This document shows positions 1-5,172 of a stretch of 5,172 nucleotides of DNA, in pieces (the stretch's first letter is position 1; each line of letters starts with the position of its first letter). The stretch lies in NCBI GenBank assembly GCA_021781095.1, contig JAJXXM010000114.1:1-5172 (forward strand). The letters run 5' to 3'. A program made the translations under genes and the position numbers. The DNA comes from a bacterium (GTDB lineage Bacteria > Eremiobacterota > Eremiobacteria > Baltobacterales > Baltobacteraceae). Below the pieces are notes generated by a model. It worked only from the letters and a program-made list of their open reading frames with translations, was not told the origin of the DNA and made no database searches.

Positions 1-83
1 CTCGTCGTGGTTGCGGATTTCGCTGCCTTCGTCGTCGCCATTCGTTCTCTCTTTGTTACCTTGTCCAGACAGGGGTAGGGCAC
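1..83 (-). CDS. 5' end of an unidentified gene with a Lys/Ala/Thr-rich N-terminus
   Basis: An open minus-strand frame runs from a GTG at 83 (or the in-frame ATG at 41) off the left edge. It follows a predicted promoter and a Shine-Dalgarno sequence. From the ATG the product begins MATTKAAKSATTT, a basic, low-complexity stretch. From the GTG it would have 14 additional residues, beginning VPYPCLDKVTKRER. The Lys/Ala/Thr-rich start recalls nucleoid-associated proteins such as HU variants with tails or histone H1-like proteins, but 13-27 residues cannot establish a family and I do not assign a function. It has its own promoter, so it need not belong functionally to the flagellar or trp genes. 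Confidence 0.45.
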   Translation of the reverse strand, partial: MPYPCLDKVTKRERMATTKAAKSATTT

Positions 84-87
84 GTGT

Positions 88-92
88 CCTCC
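88..92 (-). promoter_or_regulatory. Shine-Dalgarno before the upstream GTG start
   Basis: GGAGG on the minus strand lies 4 nt before the GTG at 83-81. The core is perfect but the spacing is short. It is the best ribosome binding site in the leader and argues for the GTG. The in-frame ATG at 41-39 has only a weak purine stretch (AAAGAGAG) before it. Confidence 0.45.
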
Positions 93-124
93 GCGAATAT
101 TGCGCAACATCAAAGCACGAGCTG

Positions 125-140
125 ATCCGGCCGGTCGGAT
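125..140. repeat. 16-bp near-palindrome in the leader of the left-edge gene
   Basis: The two 8-nt halves (plus strand ATCCGGCC and GGTCGGAT) are reverse complements except for one position, which would form a wobble pair in one RNA strand. It lies in the predicted untranslated leader between the promoter and the left-edge gene. It could be a dimeric-regulator operator or an RNA hairpin. It has no T-run, so it is not a typical terminator. Confidence 0.35.
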
Positions 141-188
141 GGGCTCGCGCTATCTCTGTGGCTTACGCGCCGAAGGGCATAGGCGATT

Positions 189-217
189 AACGTATCAAAG
201 GACGCCAAAGGAGTCAA
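189..217 (-). promoter_or_regulatory. Predicted sigma70-type promoter for the left-edge gene
   Basis: On the minus strand a -35 TTGACT (217-212, five of six consensus bases) and a -10 TACGTT (194-189, four of six, keeping TA and the final T) are separated by exactly 17 nt. Transcription would start near position 182 and read left, leaving a leader of roughly 100-140 nt before the left-edge gene. The -35 lies only about 20 nt beyond the trpG stop. The spacer holds a direct repeat, listed separately. No experimental support is available. Confidence 0.6.
196..212 (-). repeat. Direct repeat TCCTTTG-GCG-TCCTTTG in the promoter spacer
   Basis: Two identical 7-nt copies (plus strand CAAAGGA at 196-202 and 206-212) are separated by 3 nt, so they repeat every 10 bp, about one helical turn. 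The second plus-strand copy touches the -35 element by one base and the first ends next to the -10. The position would suit a regulator binding one DNA face, but chance duplication of 7 nt is possible. Confidence 0.45.
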
Positions 218-236
218 GGCCCCCCACGGCGACGTC

Positions 237-815
237 CTAGGTCGCAGCGAGGCGTAGAAAGCTCGCGACGAGCGGCTCACCGCACTCGCTGAGCACCGAT
301 TCCGGGTGAAACTGGAGCCCGAAGCAGCGCTTGCCGGCTACCGCGATCCCCTGAACGACCCCGTCGGAGCTGCGCGCATGAATCTCGATCGACTCCGGCA
401 ACGAGCGCTCCTCGAGCGCCAGTGAATGGTAGCGGGTCGCCTGAAAAGGGTTCGGAAGGTCGGTGAAGAGCCCGCGCCCTTCGTGAAAGATCGCATCGCT
501 CTTGCCGTGCATCGGTCGCGGCGCATGGATCACCCTCGCTCCGAGCGTCTCGCCGATCGCCTGCTGCCCGAGGCAGATCCCTAACGTCGGGAGATCGCGT
601 TCGAGCGCTGCAGCGATGAGGCGCGCCAGCATCGGCGTATCGCTCGGCCGCCCCGGCCCCGGACCGATCGCCATGCCGTCGACCTCGGCGAGCGTAGCAA
701 CCGTGAGGTGCGGATCGTCGGCATGCATGAAGCGCACGCTTGCATCCTGCGACGCGAGTAGATGCACCACGTTATACGAAAACGAGTCGTAGTTATCGAC
801 GAAGAGCAGCTTCAT
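237..815 (-). CDS. trpG: Anthranilate synthase component II, glutamine amidotransferase (TrpG/PabA)
   Basis: This is a class I glutamine amidotransferase subunit that hydrolyses glutamine and channels ammonia to TrpE. The 192 residues are the normal full length for a stand-alone TrpG/PabA. It begins with the family signature LLFVDNYDSFSYNVVHLL (3-20). It then carries the oxyanion-loop motif GPGPGRPSD (51-59), the nucleophile Cys81 in GICLGQQAIGE (79-89) and the MHGKSD motif (102-107). The triad is completed by His170 and Glu172 in GLQFHPES (166-173). The ATG overlaps the trpE stop by 4 nt (ATGA), the usual coupling for this equimolar pair. PabA and TrpG cannot be told apart by motifs, and one amphibolic protein often serves both tryptophan and folate synthesis. 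The pairing with a TrpE-type partner makes TrpG the better name. The stop is TAG; no T-tailed hairpin follows it. Confidence 0.94.
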   Translation of the reverse strand: MKLLFVDNYDSFSYNVVHLLASQDASVRFMHADDPHLTVATLAEVDGMAIGPGPGRPSDTPMLARLIAAALERDLPTLGICLGQQAIGETLGARVIHAPRPMHGKSDAIFHEGRGLFTDLPNPFQATRYHSLALEERSLPESIEIHARSSDGVVQGIAVAGKRCFGLQFHPESVLSECGEPLVASFLRLAAT

Positions 816-2173
816 CGTGCCGACGGCTCCTCATCGAGGCTCAAGATCTCGCGCGCGATCCGCGTCTTCTGCAGAATCTCGGCGTACTCCGAAGCGGGCA
901 CGCTATCGGCGACGATCCCCGCCGATGCCTGCCACCAAATACGTCCCTCGACGGCGTGAAGACTGCGCAACGTGATACACGAATCGAAATCCCCCTCGAA
1001 GCTCCAACGCCCCACGCTGCCGGCATAGAAGCCGCGCGTCACCGGTTCCCACGCATCGATGAGCTCCATCGCGCGAATCTTCGGCGTTCCGGTCACCGTC
1101 CCGGCGGGAAATCCCGCAGCGAAGAGATCGAGCGCATCGCAATCGTCGCGCAACTCGCCGACGCAATCCGATACGATATGCATGACGTGGCTGTAGCGTT
1201 CGATCTGCAGCAACTCCTCGACGCGAACGCTCCCAAGCGTACAGACCGATCCGAGATCGTTGCGCCCGAGATCGACGAGCATCACGTGTTCGGCGCGCTC
1301 CTTCTCGTCGGCGAGCAATTCCGCCGCGATTCGCAGATCGCTCTCGGGGCTTGTCCCGCGCGCACGCGTCCCCGCAAGCGGCCGGATGCGCGCACGACGG
1401 CCATCGAGCCGCACCAGAAACTCCGGCGAAGCGCCGAAGAGCGCCCCGAACGCGGTATCGACGAAGAACATGTACGGCGAGGGATTGCGTCGCCGCAGTG
1501 CGCGGTAACAGTCGAGCGGGTCCCCCTCAAGCTCGGCGTCAAAGCGAATCCCGAGTTGGAGCTGGTAGACATCGCCGTCTTCGATCGCTCGCTGCGCGCG
1601 ATCGACCAATCCCAAATATTGCCTCCGATCCATACTCGCATGCATCGCTCCGCGCGCGCAAAACGCGCCGGGCAGCGAGGCGCGCGCGGCAAGCAAGCGC
1701 GCAATGCACCCTTCGATACGCGCATCGAGCTCTTCATCGGTATCGCCGCAGCACCAAATCGTCAAACCGTGCGTGTAGTGGTCGAAGATCAACCAGGTGC
1801 CGGGAATTGCGGCGATCGCCGCCGGCATCGCCGGAGCGTCGGGAGAACGCGGCTGCAATCGCGCGTTCGCGCGTGCGGCATCGTACGAGAAGGCGAGAAG
1901 CGCTCCGCCGCCGGGCGCCGCATCGGATGAAGGCCGATTCGCATCGACGAACGCTCGGATTTCGTCGTACATCGAGGTTGTACTCGCGAACATCTTCGAT
2001 GCCCGGTAATCGAAGCCGACGAACGAAAATCGCGAGAGCGTTCCACCGGCATCGACGCTCTCCAACAGGCAACTCGCACCCGGCTGCGCGAGCGCGCGGT
2101 ACGCGAGAATCGGCGTGAGGGTATCGGACGCAATCGTGCGCGTCCGAACGCGTGGAGGATGGCTTGGCTGCAC
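812..2173 (-). CDS. trpE: Anthranilate synthase component I (TrpE)
   Basis: TrpE converts chorismate to anthranilate using ammonia delivered by TrpG, the first committed step of tryptophan synthesis, in the cytoplasm. The 453 residues fit short bacterial TrpE proteins. The N-terminal domain has the tryptophan-feedback LLES motif (36-39). The chorismate-binding domain shows GDVYQLQLGIRF (200-211), GASPEFLVR, RPLAGTRARG (264-273), ERAEHVMLVDLGRNDLG (292-308), YSHVMHIVS (327-335), GTVTGTPKIRAMELID (358-373) and AGIVADSVPASEYAEILQKT (418-437). Ala267 in PLAGT, where E. coli PabB has lysine, and the LLES motif favour TrpE over aminodeoxychorismate synthase. The GTG start lies 3 nt after the preceding stop with no Shine-Dalgarno sequence, and I see no later start that would keep the whole N-terminal domain. 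The stop overlaps the trpG start by 4 nt. There is no room upstream for a leader peptide or T-box. Confidence 0.92.
   Translation of the reverse strand: MQPSHPPRVRTRTIASDTLTPILAYRALAQPGASCLLESVDAGGTLSRFSFVGFDYRASKMFASTTSMYDEIRAFVDANRPSSDAAPGGGALLAFSYDAARANARLQPRSPDAPAMPAAIAAIPGTWLIFDHYTHGLTIWCCGDTDEELDARIEGCIARLLAARASLPGAFCARGAMHASMDRRQYLGLVDRAQRAIEDGDVYQLQLGIRFDAELEGDPLDCYRALRRRNPSPYMFFVDTAFGALFGASPEFLVRLDGRRARIRPLAGTRARGTSPESDLRIAAELLADEKERAEHVMLVDLGRNDLGSVCTLGSVRVEELLQIERYSHVMHIVSDCVGELRDDCDALDLFAAGFPAGTVTGTPKIRAMELIDAWEPVTRGFYAGSVGRWSFEGDFDSCITLRSLHAVEGRIWWQASAGIVADSVPASEYAEILQKTRIAREILSLDEEPSAR
827..832 (-). promoter_or_regulatory. Shine-Dalgarno for trpG
   Basis: GAGGAG on the minus strand lies 11 nt before the trpG ATG, inside the last codons of trpE (the Glu-Glu pair near its C-terminus). 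The spacing is slightly long, but it is the only good ribosome binding site near that start, and it supports the ATG that overlaps the trpE stop. Confidence 0.65.
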
Positions 2174-2176
2174 GCG

Positions 2177-2827
2177 TTATGGTTTCAGGGTTGGATTTTC
2201 TTGCGTGAGACGCGCGGCGAACGCCGGCGGCAACGCATCGAGGATCGCCCCGACATCACTCGCCGACATCAGCGAGAAAATCTTTGCGTCGTAGGGAACG
2301 GGCAAACGCTGCACCACCTTTGCAGCGTTACTCGGATCCATTGCGGCCCATTCGGCGGCGATGCTCCGGTCCTTGGCGGTCGCCGACCCGGCGGCGGTCG
2401 ATCCCGTCGTGGAACTCGTGCTGCCGAAGGCACCCGGCGCGGCGCTCGGCTGCACCACAGGGGTCGAAGCCTTTGCGGCCTTCTGCGCGACCTTTACATC
2501 GAGCTGTTGGACGCGCGACTTCAACGCCGCTGCGCTTTTCTGTGCCGAAGCTAACGAACGCTGTGCGTTGGCGAGTTGCGCCTGAAGCGTGACGATCTCG
2601 TGATTGCGCCGCGCGATCAGTTGGTTCTGCGCGGCAAAATGAAAGGGAGCGGTGACGACGGAGAAACGCGGTCCCAGCGTCTGCCAAACCGGCGAGAGCG
2701 GCCCCGAGGTAATCGCTGCGCGCGAGGGCGCCCAGATGAAGGCTCCGACGATGGCCAGAATGGCGACCAGCGGCAGGATGATCCGACCGACGGGGAAGGG
2801 TTTGCGACGCTGGCGTGTGACGATCAC
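2177..2827 (-). CDS. Membrane-anchored MotE/YlxF-like flagellar protein (MgtE-N-type C-terminal domain)
   Basis: The 216-residue product has the MotE/YlxF layout. A short basic N-terminus (RQRRK) is followed by one transmembrane helix at about 13-32 (IILPLVAILAIVGAFIW). Then comes an extracytoplasmic region with a coiled coil (about 64-119, rich in Ala, Gln and Lys), a Ser/Thr/Gly/Ala/Pro low-complexity linker (about 120-151) and a helical C-terminal domain at about 155-210. That last domain carries the MgtE-N/MotE pattern WAAMDPSNAAKVVQRLP followed by SASDVGAILDALPP. Known relatives are rhizobial MotE (periplasmic chaperone of MotC), Borrelia FlbB and Bacillus YlxF, the last encoded directly after fliJ as here. 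A role near the stator or motor periphery is therefore inferred and has not been shown for this protein. The GTG start is supported by AGGAGG 6 nt upstream. The stop lies 3 nt before the trpE start, in the same frame. Confidence 0.8.
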   Translation of the reverse strand: MIVTRQRRKPFPVGRIILPLVAILAIVGAFIWAPSRAAITSGPLSPVWQTLGPRFSVVTAPFHFAAQNQLIARRNHEIVTLQAQLANAQRSLASAQKSAAALKSRVQQLDVKVAQKAAKASTPVVQPSAAPGAFGSTSSTTGSTAAGSATAKDRSIAAEWAAMDPSNAAKVVQRLPVPYDAKIFSLMSASDVGAILDALPPAFAARLTQENPTLKP

Positions 2828-3294
2828 CGAAGGCCTCCTATTTTTGCATCGATCGCCGTACGACGATCGTCGCGACGTGCGTTGCCGTCATCGAGCTCGT
2901 TTTGCTCGCGACGCATTTCGGCGGCGCGAAACGCATCCCGCGCATGCTCTTTGAGGGTTTCCACGACTTTCCTTCGCTTCATCGCTTCGTGGAGAGCGCG
3001 CATGGCGGCATCGAGTTCGATCTTCCGCTGGTCGAGATCGCGTTTCGCAGCATCCATCGCTCGATCGAGATAGCTGATATGACCGTAGAGCAAGACGAGT
3101 TCGTCGGTTTTGAGACGCGCGTGCTCCTCCCGGAGGATTCGCGAGTGCTCCGCGAACTCGCCATCGAGCCGCCGGAACTCCGCGCGTGCGGCATCGTACG
3201 CGCGCTGCGCGAGCGCGACGAGCCCCTGCTCGCGCTCGACCGCGCGCTTGCGTTGCACGAGAACCGGTTCGAGGCGAAAGCGGAATGCGGCCAC
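2824..3294 (-). CDS. fliJ: Flagellar export protein FliJ
   Basis: FliJ is a small coiled-coil protein that inserts in the centre of the FliI hexamer like the gamma subunit of F1, and escorts empty export chaperones. The 156-residue product is charged and almost entirely helical, close to the usual 145-150 residues. It opens with the family signature FRFRLEPVLVQRKRAVE (4-20). It ends in the conserved region KVVETLKEHARDAFRAAEMR (109-128) followed by REQNELDD, which matches the FliJ C-terminal consensus. No transmembrane segment or signal peptide is seen. The start is GTG, 3 nt after the fliI stop, with no Shine-Dalgarno sequence nearby. The stop TGA overlaps the GTG start of the next gene by 4 nt. 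Its last codons (Ile-Gly-Gly) also encode the AGGAGG ribosome binding site of that gene. Confidence 0.9.
   Translation of the reverse strand: MAAFRFRLEPVLVQRKRAVEREQGLVALAQRAYDAARAEFRRLDGEFAEHSRILREEHARLKTDELVLLYGHISYLDRAMDAAKRDLDQRKIELDAAMRALHEAMKRRKVVETLKEHARDAFRAAEMRREQNELDDGNARRDDRRTAIDAKIGGLR
2834..2839 (-). promoter_or_regulatory. Strong Shine-Dalgarno for the motE-like gene
   Basis: On the minus strand this reads AGGAGG, a perfect match to the anti-Shine-Dalgarno core. It lies 6 nt before the GTG at 2827-2825 and inside the last codons of fliJ. It fixes the GTG as the start and shows the gene can be translated independently of fliJ, although the two overlap by 4 nt. Confidence 0.85.
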
Positions 3295-3297
3295 GCG

Positions 3298-4614
3298 CTA
3301 CACCACGCTCATCAATGACGCGAGCGTCGCGCCGTAGTCGGAGTGTTCGTACATGCCCTGCTTCAGAAAGTGCCGAATCGATTCCACCTTGGCAAGCGCG
3401 AGATCGATCCGCGGATTGCTCCCGGCAACGTAGGCCCCGATATTGATGAGATCCTCGGCTTCGCGATAGGTCGCCATGAGCTCGCGGATCGCCGAACATG
3501 CCGCGAGGTGGTTCTCGTCGGCAACATCGGGCATGACCCGGCTGATACTTTCGAGCACATCGATCGCCGGGTAGTGATTCGCCGAAGCAAGTTTGCGGGA
3601 GAGCACGATATGACCGTCGAGGATCGAACGAACCGCATCGCTGACGGGTTCGTTCATATCATCGCCGTCGACGAGTACCGAAAAGAGTCCGGTAATGCTG
3701 CCGCGGCTCGACGTCCCCGCCCGTTCCAACAAGCGCGGCAGAGTCGCGAAAACCGAAGGCGTGTAGCCACGCGTCGTCGTCGGCTCGCCGATCGCGAGCC
3801 CGACTTCGCGTTGCGCCATCGCAAAACGTGTGACCGAATCCATCATGAACATGACGTCGAGCCCGAGATCCCGGAAATATTCGGCGACGGTCATCGCAAC
3901 GAATGCGGCTTTGATACGCACGAGCGCGGGTTGATCGCTCGTCGAGACGATGACGACGCTGCGCCGTAATCCCTCGTCACCGAGATCGCGCTCGAGGAAA
4001 TCGCGCACTTCTTTGCCGCGCTCTCCCACTAAGGCGATAACATTGACGTCGGCGGCAGTATTGCGCGCGATCATTCCGAGGATCGTCGACTTCCCGACAC
4101 CGGAGCCTGCAAAGACGCCGACGCGCTGCCCTTTCCCACAGGTGAGCAAGCCGTCGATCGCGCGAATACCGAGTGGAAGCGCCTCCGAAATGCGACGGCG
4201 CTGCATCGCGGCCGGCGGGTTCGCCGTTACCGGTGCAAGTCGAAGCGAGTCGATCGGGCCTTTGTCATCGATCGGATTCCCAAGCCCGTCGAGTACGCGC
4301 CCGAGGAGATCCTCGCCAACACGAATTTGCAGCGGCTTTCCGCAAGCGGCGACGTCGCTACCGGCACCGATGCCGGCGAGATCGCCGAGCGGCATAATGA
4401 GTACGCGATTGTCGCGAAAACCGACGACCTCGGCGAGCACCGGTTCGGCGTTACGGCGATAGCGAATCCAGCACGTCTCACCGACCGCCATCGCCGGGCC
4501 GTTGCTTTCAATCACCACCCCGATCACCTGCGAGACGCGCCCGTTCTGGCGCATGCAATCGACGTCGTGAAGGGCGTCGAGATAACGGTCGGCTCGAAAC
4601 GCGAGCGCTTCCAT
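3298..4614 (-). CDS. fliI: Flagellum-specific ATPase FliI (type III export ATPase)
   Basis: FliI is the hexameric F1-beta-like ATPase that docks and unfolds flagellar export substrates at the cytoplasmic face of the export gate. The 438 residues match the usual family length of about 430-460. The N-terminal beta-barrel domain (about 24-100) precedes the ATPase core. Walker A is GSGVGKST at 170-177 (Lys175), the catalytic Glu lies in GERGKEV (Glu198), and Walker B is VMFMMD ending at Asp259, followed by SVTRFAMAQREVGLAIGEP. The conserved LSRKLA motif lies at 338-343. The C-terminal domain has the family pattern INIGAYVAGSNPRIDLAL (390-407). The ATG start lies 3 nt after the fliH stop with no visible Shine-Dalgarno sequence. 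A later Met21 has none either, and starting there would shorten the normal N-terminus. All catalytic motifs are intact. SctN/HrcN ATPases are close relatives, but the context favours FliI. Confidence 0.97.
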   Translation of the reverse strand: MEALAFRADRYLDALHDVDCMRQNGRVSQVIGVVIESNGPAMAVGETCWIRYRRNAEPVLAEVVGFRDNRVLIMPLGDLAGIGAGSDVAACGKPLQIRVGEDLLGRVLDGLGNPIDDKGPIDSLRLAPVTANPPAAMQRRRISEALPLGIRAIDGLLTCGKGQRVGVFAGSGVGKSTILGMIARNTAADVNVIALVGERGKEVRDFLERDLGDEGLRRSVVIVSTSDQPALVRIKAAFVAMTVAEYFRDLGLDVMFMMDSVTRFAMAQREVGLAIGEPTTTRGYTPSVFATLPRLLERAGTSSRGSITGLFSVLVDGDDMNEPVSDAVRSILDGHIVLSRKLASANHYPAIDVLESISRVMPDVADENHLAACSAIRELMATYREAEDLINIGAYVAGSNPRIDLALAKVESIRHFLKQGMYEHSDYGATLASLMSVV

Positions 4615-4617
4615 ACG

Positions 4618-5172
4618 CTAGCTCGCCGTCGCCGTTATCTCGGGTAGATCGTCGGCTGGAACGAGCGCTCCGCGAACCTCGCGCAGCTGCGTCGTGATCT
4701 TTGCGTCGATCGTTCCCGAGTCGCTCTCCAACATCGCTCCGCCGCGATCGACGCGTTGATCTTCGATAAGGCGAAGGTGCTCGAAATCGCCCGCGGCGAG
4801 CAAACGCTCGCGATAGGCGCGCATGACCTCCATATCCTCGGGATTCACGCGAATCGAAATATCGTTGCGCCCGACTGCACGGGTGAGCGCGGCGCGAACC
4901 GTCTCGACAACGAACTGGTCGTCCTGCGCTATTTCGTGATGGACGATACGCTCCGAGGCGCCCAATGCAAGGCGCACGAGTTCGGGCTCGGCGCCGCGTA
5001 AGAAGCGATCTCGATCTTCTCGCACCGCTTCGATGAGGCTATGCAAGAGCGTTAGGAGTTCGTTGATCTCGGCGTCGACTCGGGCGATCCCCTCCTGCCG
5101 CCCCACTTCGCGCCCTTCGCTGCGAGCAGCCTCCGCTATCGCGTCGCGCTCGCCGCGCGCCTGTTCGAGCAG
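4618..5172 (-). CDS. fliH: Flagellar assembly protein FliH, C-terminal part (5' end beyond window)
   Basis: FliH is the cytoplasmic regulator that dimerises, binds the FliI ATPase and links it to the export gate and the C-ring. The frame is open to the right edge, giving 184 codons here, so the GTG at 5106 is an internal valine and not the start. Just inside the edge is the FliH hallmark AxxxGxxxGxxxG: Ala16, Gly20, Gly24 and Gly28 counted from the edge, in a charged helix. The C-terminal FliH/VATPase-E-like domain follows, with the family-typical ISIRVNPED strand-turn (about residues 105-113) and RGGAMLESDSGTIDA (about 143-157). The stop TAG lies 3 nt before the fliI start and in the same frame. 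A type III secretion SctL protein is the alternative, but the neighbours (FliJ, a MotE-like protein) favour flagella. Only the N-terminal region is missing. Confidence 0.93.
   Translation of the reverse strand: MLEQARGERDAIAEAARSEGREVGRQEGIARVDAEINELLTLLHSLIEAVREDRDRFLRGAEPELVRLALGASERIVHHEIAQDDQFVVETVRAALTRAVGRNDISIRVNPEDMEVMRAYRERLLAAGDFEHLRLIEDQRVDRGGAMLESDSGTIDAKITTQLREVRGALVPADDLPEITATAS

Noticed and set aside
200..240. Possible intrinsic terminator after trpG
   Set aside because: GGACG and CGTCC flank the stretch, but the pairing needs a large loop and bulges and no T-run follows on the minus strand.
1805..1825. GCGATCGC octamer resembling the cyanobacterial HIP1 repeat
   Set aside because: I noticed only one clear copy in this stretch, and the many CGATCG strings fit codon preference. 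Cyanobacteria also lack flagella, so it is not a lineage signal.
740..1930. Plus-strand open frame of 396 codons antisense to trpE
   Set aside because: It is fully opposite a gene with all TrpE motifs. The translation is Arg-rich and without recognisable domains, as expected for the complement of GC-rich coding DNA.
1351..2118. Plus-strand open frame of 255 codons antisense to trpE
   Set aside because: The product is extremely rich in Arg, Ala and Ser with no family signature. It is a frame shadow of trpE.
2888..3499. Minus-strand open frame of 203 codons spanning the fliI/fliJ junction
   Set aside because: It is in another frame over two well-supported genes, and the translation is Arg/Ser-rich low complexity.
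3343..3969. Plus-strand open frame of 208 codons antisense to fliI
   Set aside because: It lies wholly inside fliI, whose ATPase core is intact, and has no motif or upstream ribosome binding site that I recognise.
3298..5172. Possibility that this is a virulence-type III secretion locus (SctL-SctN-SctO)
   Set aside because: FliJ-type signatures, the FliH glycine repeat and the following MotE/YlxF-like gene fit the flagellar order better, and no secretion-specific gene is visible.
1..5172. Search for CRISPR arrays, tRNA or rRNA genes, transposases and terminal repeats
   Set aside because: No regularly spaced repeats, no cloverleaf-like or rRNA-like segments and no mobile-element proteins were recognised. 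The coding string fills all but the left 236 bases.

Overview
The window is a GC-rich bacterial chromosome segment, apparently well above 50% GC. It is read almost entirely from the minus strand and contains a tightly packed gene string. From right to left, which is the direction of transcription, the order is: 3' part of fliH (export ATPase regulator, open at the right edge), fliI (flagellar type III export ATPase), fliJ (export chaperone/stalk), a membrane-anchored MotE/YlxF-like protein with an MgtE-N-type C-terminal domain, trpE (anthranilate synthase component I) and trpG (glutamine amidotransferase component II). After trpG there is a short regulatory region with a good sigma70-type minus-strand promoter, then the first codons of another minus-strand gene that runs off the left edge.

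The organism is a flagellated bacterium. The order fliH-fliI-fliJ-MotE/YlxF is the classical order in Bacillus-type and many deep-branching bacterial flagellar operons. In those operons fliK and the hook genes usually follow, whereas here tryptophan-pathway genes do. The phylum cannot be fixed from the sequence. The GC content, the many GTG starts (fliJ, motE-like, trpE) and the flagellar/trp junction would suit an under-sampled lineage, but that is only an impression.

FliH, FliI and FliJ form the cytoplasmic ATPase complex that feeds substrates to the flagellar export gate. The MotE-like protein would sit in the inner membrane facing the periplasm, near the stator/rod region. TrpE and TrpG together convert chorismate and glutamine to anthranilate, and TrpG might also serve folate synthesis. 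All six genes abut or overlap by 4 nt, so they look co-transcribed. No promoter, attenuator or T-box can fit in front of trpE.

The most notable points are these. (1) A trpEG pair is translationally packed behind flagellar export genes. (2) There are two kinds of gene junction: three have the in-frame form stop-CGY-start with no Shine-Dalgarno sequence, and two are 4-nt overlaps preceded by strong Shine-Dalgarno sequences. (3) A promoter with a 10-bp-period direct repeat in its spacer lies immediately after trpG. I see no CRISPR array, tRNA, rRNA, insertion sequence or clearly new defence or mobile system. Apart from the gene arrangement, the window is made of well-known families.
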